Of a DNA stretch of 64,000 nt, positions 59,401 through 64,000 are shown piece by piece. Numbering within the stretch: the stretch's first letter is position 1; each line of letters begins with the position of its first letter. The DNA is from Panax quinquefolius. Its lineage: Eukaryota > Streptophyta > Magnoliopsida > Apiales > Araliaceae. Location: the NCBI GenBank assembly GCA_020205615.1, contig CM035151.1, forward strand, positions 13,664,565 to 13,728,564, read 5' to 3'. The notes beneath the pieces are model-generated. The model was not told the DNA's origin. It searched no databases and saw only the letters and a program-made list of their open reading frames with translations. The translations under genes and the position numbers were made by a program.

Positions 59401-61312
59401 GAAAAGTTATAGCCTTTATGCCTCGCGACAACTCAAAGAATATGAGAGGAATTATCCTACTCATGATCTAGAGTTAAAATGTTGTCTTTGCACTTAAAAT
59501 TTGGAGGCATTACTTGTATGGGAAGAAAGTGGAGATCTTTACGGATCATAAAAGCCTCAAATATTTCTTCACTCAAAAGGAACTCAACACGCGACAACGA
59601 CGCTGGGCTTGAACTGCTGAAAGATTATGATCATACCATCCAATACCATCCTCGAAAAGCGAACGTGGTAGCCGACGATTGAGTAGTAAAAATCATATGC
59701 AAGTACGAAAAGCGATATTGTCAACGCAAAGGCCCATTTTGTATGACTTGCAAAGGATGGAGATAGAGTTAAAGACTCTGTGGACGCATGTGATGATAGC
59801 GAGTATACGAATAGAACCGACATTAATCGATAAAGTTAAAGTCGCTTCAAGCTACGCACTGGAGTCGATATGCGTATGAGGAAAAAAAGTGCAAGAAGGT
59901 GCTATCTGGGAAGCAAGAATCGATGAAAAAGGAATACTTCGAGTCAACTCCAGATTTCTTTGTGTTCCTAACGACCCCCGATTTAAAGTATAATATCATG
60001 ATGGAGGCGCACAACACACCATTTGCAATCCATCTCGGGAGTACCAAATGTATCATGATATTCGGCCATACATTTTGGTGGAGCAATATGAAGAGAGAGA
60101 TAGCAATTGCTTTATCTCAAGGTGTCTAACTTGTCAACGAAGTTAAAGCGAGCATCAAGTACCAAAAGGTCCATCAGAACCACTTGAAATTCCGTAATGG
60201 AAGTGGGAGCACATTACCATGGATTTCAAGCTGGGGCCTTCCTAAGGTTTCTCAAGGCATTGATGCGATTTGGGTCATTGTTGATAGATCGACCAAGTCT
60301 CGCTTCATTTCTTACCGATAATACGAGAAACTTATACACTTGAACGCCTTGCTCAGACATACATAAACGAGATTGTAAGATCGCATGGTATGCCTAAGAT
60401 CCATAGTTTCGATCGAGACCCAAGATTCACTTCACGATTTTGGGTTAGTTTGCAAAAAGCTATGGGCACAGACTTACGATTTAGCTTCGGTATATCATCC
60501 TCGATCTTGACGGACAATGGAGAGGACTATTCAAACTCTCAAGATCTATTAAGACTCGTGTCCTTGATTTCAAGGGGAGTTGGGACAAGTTCTTACCATC
60601 GGTGGAGTTTTCCTACAACAACAGCTTATCAAGCAAGTATTGGCATGGCCCATTCAAGCGTTGTATGGAAGAAAGTGTCGCTCTCCAAAGATGTCGGGAT
60701 GAGGTGGGTGAAGCAACGTTGTTGGGACCGGAGTTGGTACGTATGACTACTTTAAAAGATTCAAACGATCCGACAACGTATAAAAACCTCACAAAATCGA
60801 TAAAAGAGTTATGCCGATCTTCATCGAAAGGACGGGAATTCGATATAGAGATCATGTGTTGTTAAGAGTTTCTCCATGGAAAGGAGTTACAAGATTTGGA
60901 AAGAGAGGAAAACTTAATCCTCGATTCATCGGTCCATTTTAATCCCCGATCGAGTAGGAACCGCGGCTATATAGACTCGCTTTTACCGCCAAATATGTCT
61001 CGTGTTCATAACGCTTTTCACATATCTATGTTACGTAAATATGTGAAAGACCCGAACCATATTATCGAAAGTTAGAACCGATTTAAATAGCGGAAGATTT
61101 GACGTATGAAGAGGTTCCTGCTCAAATTTTGATAAGAAGGAACATATTCTACGCCCAAGGTTATACCTCAAGTCAAAGTTTTGTGGAGGAACCACGATGT
61201 TGAGGAAATGACTTGGGAGTTAGAATCAAATGAAATCAAGGTATCCTTACCTCTTCGACATACCAGTATCGCACTCTAATTTCGAGGGCTTAAATTTCAT
61301 AAGAAGGGAGGT
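56469..61312 (+). pseudogene. element 2 gag-pol, frameshifted
   Basis: Leader with primer site to about 56784. Gag pieces lie at 56785-57424 (ITKIFDVLGCSE; MFLRGLKSEIRQHLISH). Two CCHC knuckles lie at about 57634-57745 (CFKCGGEGH and [13 protein letters not shown]). Protease ([14 protein letters not shown]) is near 57910. Reverse transcriptase runs 58440-59130, with SMRLCID near 58600 and the catalytic FIDDILIYS near 58908. RNase H is near 59340-59690, ending in KANVVADD. The integrase zinc region (HTFWWSNMKREI) is near 60070 and the core near 60270-60640. The C-terminal module NMSRVHNAFHISMLRKYVK is near 60990. Frames change many times and stops occur between blocks, so no complete protein can be made from this copy as read. 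Confidence 0.87.
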
Positions 61313-63960
61313 TGTAAGACCCCAAATTTTATAAATAAAGATGAATTTTTCTATAAATATTATTTTGAATATTATTGAATAAATTTGATATAATGTTATA
61401 GTTGTGGGTAATATTTATAAATTTTGCAAAGTATGCAAGTTGTTATAAAATATTCGTTTGGTCGTGGGAATATTCTTTTTTGTTAGGAATATTCGCATAA
61501 ATGGCTCAATCATTGGTGGACCCCACAAATGTAATTATTGTCTGATTGAGAAAACGATAAAAATATTTTATAAAATAACTACGGAGGTGTTACCGTTAAA
61601 ACCGCTTGAACTACCCTATGGTAAAAGTAAAAGAATACGCGTAGTCAGCATAAGAAGACACTACTCAGATTGATTATCGATGCTTACGTGAGAAGTCACT
61701 CAATTATGCTCAATTATCGCTACAAGAATTGCCGTGATCATATCTCTTATATTATTGATTCAATTATTGTCACAAGATCATCCGTATAATATGTTATAAT
61801 ATTAAATCAATAATTGAGACGACAAGTTATAAATGATTAATAATTGTTGAAAGATTAAATATGTGTTGATGAAAAATAAAATGATTTGTGGTAAGTTTGA
61901 TTATTTTATGGGGGGCTCATATGTCATCATCTAAGAGTCTCTTCACAATAGTATTTACCTCGTCAATAAGTAATTACCTTCATCGATAGTAATTACCTTC
62001 ACAATAGTAATTACCTTGTGAATAAGATTACCTTCATTAATAATAATTACCTTGTGATAGTAATTACCTTCGTCAATAGTAATTACCCTTGTGAATAGTA
62101 TTTACCTTCGTCAATAGTATTTACCTTCGTTAATAGTAATTACCTTTACCAGACGTCGAACCACTTGTACATTTCACATTACAAAGGCCGAACCACTTGT
62201 CGCTTCACATTACAAAGGCCAAACCAACACATCAAAATGCCAAGCCACTTGCCTTTTCACATTACAAGAAAGCCAGTGCTTCTGCTTTGCTAGAAATCTT
62301 CTATAAATAGAGGCCTAGGGCTTCATTATTTTTCACTTAATTCATTCAAGCTATGTAGAGAGAAAGTATAGAGAGAATAAGAGAGAAAGAAGAAGAGTAT
62401 TTTGTTACTACACCGCCGCAGATTCAATCTCCTACCAAATGTAAGGGGTGTTATTCTTTCTTATTCATGAAGAGAACTGTTGTTATTCCATTGCTTATTA
62501 TTCTCATTGGAATAACTCAGTATAATGCCATTTACCCTATACTTGGTGACATTCTTCTATTATTCTCGCTGGAACATCCTGCTCACATGTTTTTTACACC
62601 TAACTCAGTTCCGCCTTTTTTATTATTCTGTTGAACATCCTGCTCATGTTTTACACCGGACCGGGTTCCGCTTTTTATTATTATTCTCGCTGAACATCCT
62701 GCTCATGTGTTTTACACCGACCGGTTCCGCTTTTTATTATTATTCGCTTGAATATCCTATCTCGCGTGTTTTACACCTGATCCGGGTTCCATCTTTATTA
62801 TTCTGCTTGAACATCCCGCTTGCAGTGAATTTCACCGACCGGTTCCGTTATTTATTATTCTGCTGAATAACTCATCTGCATAAGGCCTATCGCATGCATG
62901 GTGATTTCTTTTATTATTCCATTCTTTATTATACCCAAATGGTTAAAACTTTGACTTCTATACTCCATGAAATTAGTGGAATATCCTCGATATTTGCGTT
63001 TCATCCAAAGATCTTTTCATGAAAATATTCTTCCGATCATTCTTGAATTTTACTCTACAAAACAAGATCATATTGATAATTTGACGTTAATAATTCCTGG
63101 ATAAAATAATTCTTGAACTTATTTTATCAATTCTTATATCATTGTCATCATCCTCATGTTTATATTTTTTTAAAAGTCATCTGTGGCCTCAGAAAGCATG
63201 ATGGACTTGGTATGATTATGACCAGAGACTATTCGTAATCACGACCGTAATGTTACAAATGATGTGGTAAAAATCCTCAAATGGTCGTAGTGCATCGATG
63301 GACGCTTGTTGGCATGATCATGACCATTAATGAATACACAAATATTCTCGCCCGTGAGGCATGAATAATTGTGGTCGCGATACTAAAGAATATCCTCGCC
63401 AGAAAAGCGGGGGTGATTCGATGATGTGAAATATTTATTAAAGTTTAGTCTCAAATATAATGAAGGATGAAAAAACCTTTAAAACCTAAAAGATAGTAGA
63501 CTTTATTTTCTACTCGACTTTTTAATGGATCAGATATTCACTGCGCAGCTTAAACCGGTTATCTATTGTATTTTATTAGTTTAACATTGTTGAAGACTAT
63601 TGATAATTTATTCTGCATTATCTTAGTCATAATATTTCTTATCGGGCTAGTTGAGCTCACCCTTTCTTTCACCGTTTCTTCGTGAAATGAGAATATAAAT
63701 GGGGACGAAGTCGAGGAAACGAGTGATGGTCCTCAAGATAAGATTAGTAGTCCTCACTATTCGTGAAATAAAGTGATAATAATTGTAATGAGGACTCCTT
63801 TTTGAGTTTGTATAATATCTAGTAGATTTATATTTGTATTTAAACTCACGCTTTATGTCGATTATACACTATGCTTATGTTAGTAAGTTGTATTTAAATT
63901 ACATACTATGTAAGTGGCGACCCAAGATGGGTGATGTATACCTAATTTTGGGGCGCTACA
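61313..63960 (+). repeat. element 2, 3' LTR
   Basis: It starts TGTAAGACCCCAAATTTTAT right after the purine tract and ends GGGGCGCTACA. It has the same order of arrays as the 5' LTR: TAGTATTTACCTTC units (61945-62150), CACTTGTCG units (62155-62230), TATA box CTATAAATAG (62301-62310) and leader repeats (62560-62880). It is about 90 bp longer than the 5' LTR and differs from it by many short indels. Confidence 0.88.
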
Positions 63961-64000
63961 CAATTATTTTCTTCTAGACAATATACATACCCAAATAAAT
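63961..64000 (-). repeat. sister-subfamily LTR, continuation
   Basis: After the CAATT duplication the sequence ATTTTCTTCTAGACAATATA continues the LTR interrupted at 53907: other copies read AATACAAATATTTTCTACTTAG here. It runs off the right edge of the window. Confidence 0.6.

Larger units (their letters stand above)
53908..63960 (+). mobile_element. element 2: structurally complete Ty3/Gypsy chromovirus (Tekay/Del-like)
   Basis: The plus-strand element of 10,053 bp is flanked by the 5-bp duplication CAATT (53903-53907 and 63961-63965). LTRs 53908-56468 and 61313-63960 open TGTAAGACCCC and close GGGGCGC(C/T)ACA. The primer-site-like TTAGTATCGAGC lies at 56470-56481 and the purine tract AAGAAGGGAGG at about 61301-61311. 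All domains occur in the expected order. The structure is complete, but the reading frames are broken. Confidence 0.92.

Overview
The window is nuclear DNA of a flowering plant, most likely a eudicot. The evidence is AT-rich sequence, short genes with GT-AG introns, plant-specific families (a TRM/DUF3741-DUF4378 protein, a single-finger QALGGH zinc-finger protein, a DUF1218 membrane protein), Stowaway-type MITEs, and plant Ty3/Gypsy and Ty1/Copia retrotransposons. I cannot name the species.

Bases 1 to about 26,295 are a gene-bearing arm. On the plus strand it starts with the last coding exon of a gene I do not recognise (467-641). On the minus strand follows a five-exon TRM6/7/8-like gene (2847-6496; its first two small exons had to be found by splice signals and the conserved N-terminal motif), then a single-exon C2H2 zinc-finger gene of the GIS/ZFP type (11596-12159). 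On the plus strand are a three-exon DUF1218 four-helix membrane protein gene (16267-17554) and a ten-exon importin alpha gene (18541-22629). The importin gene is complete in layout but carries an in-frame TGA at codon 224, exactly where a conserved NLS-binding tryptophan is expected. The spaces between genes, and several introns, hold short foldback elements: Stowaway-like MITEs, a local family of roughly 140-150 bp foldbacks with GGATCCGGTTA-type ends, and a Stowaway inserted into another foldback.

Bases 26,296-64,000 are a stack of LTR retrotransposons with no host gene that I can see. Element 1 (26,296-45,740, minus strand, duplication ATATG) is a Tekay/Del-like chromovirus whose gag is split by a Copia element (33,070-42,442, plus strand). 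Between 45,741 and 47,413 lies AT-rich spacer. From 47,414 on there is a decayed, internally deleted relative (element 3) carrying a solo LTR. A further LTR of a sister subfamily is inserted into the 5' LTR of element 3, and a structurally complete plus-strand chromovirus (element 2, 53,908-63,960, duplication CAATT) is inserted into that LTR. All coding regions in these elements are interrupted by stops and frameshifts, so none looks autonomous as read here.

I found no new gene system. The items most worth a second look are the nonsense codon in importin alpha, the repeat architecture of the chromovirus LTR (tandem arrays flanking a TATA box), the twelvefold hairpin array in the Copia leader, and the nested MITEs.
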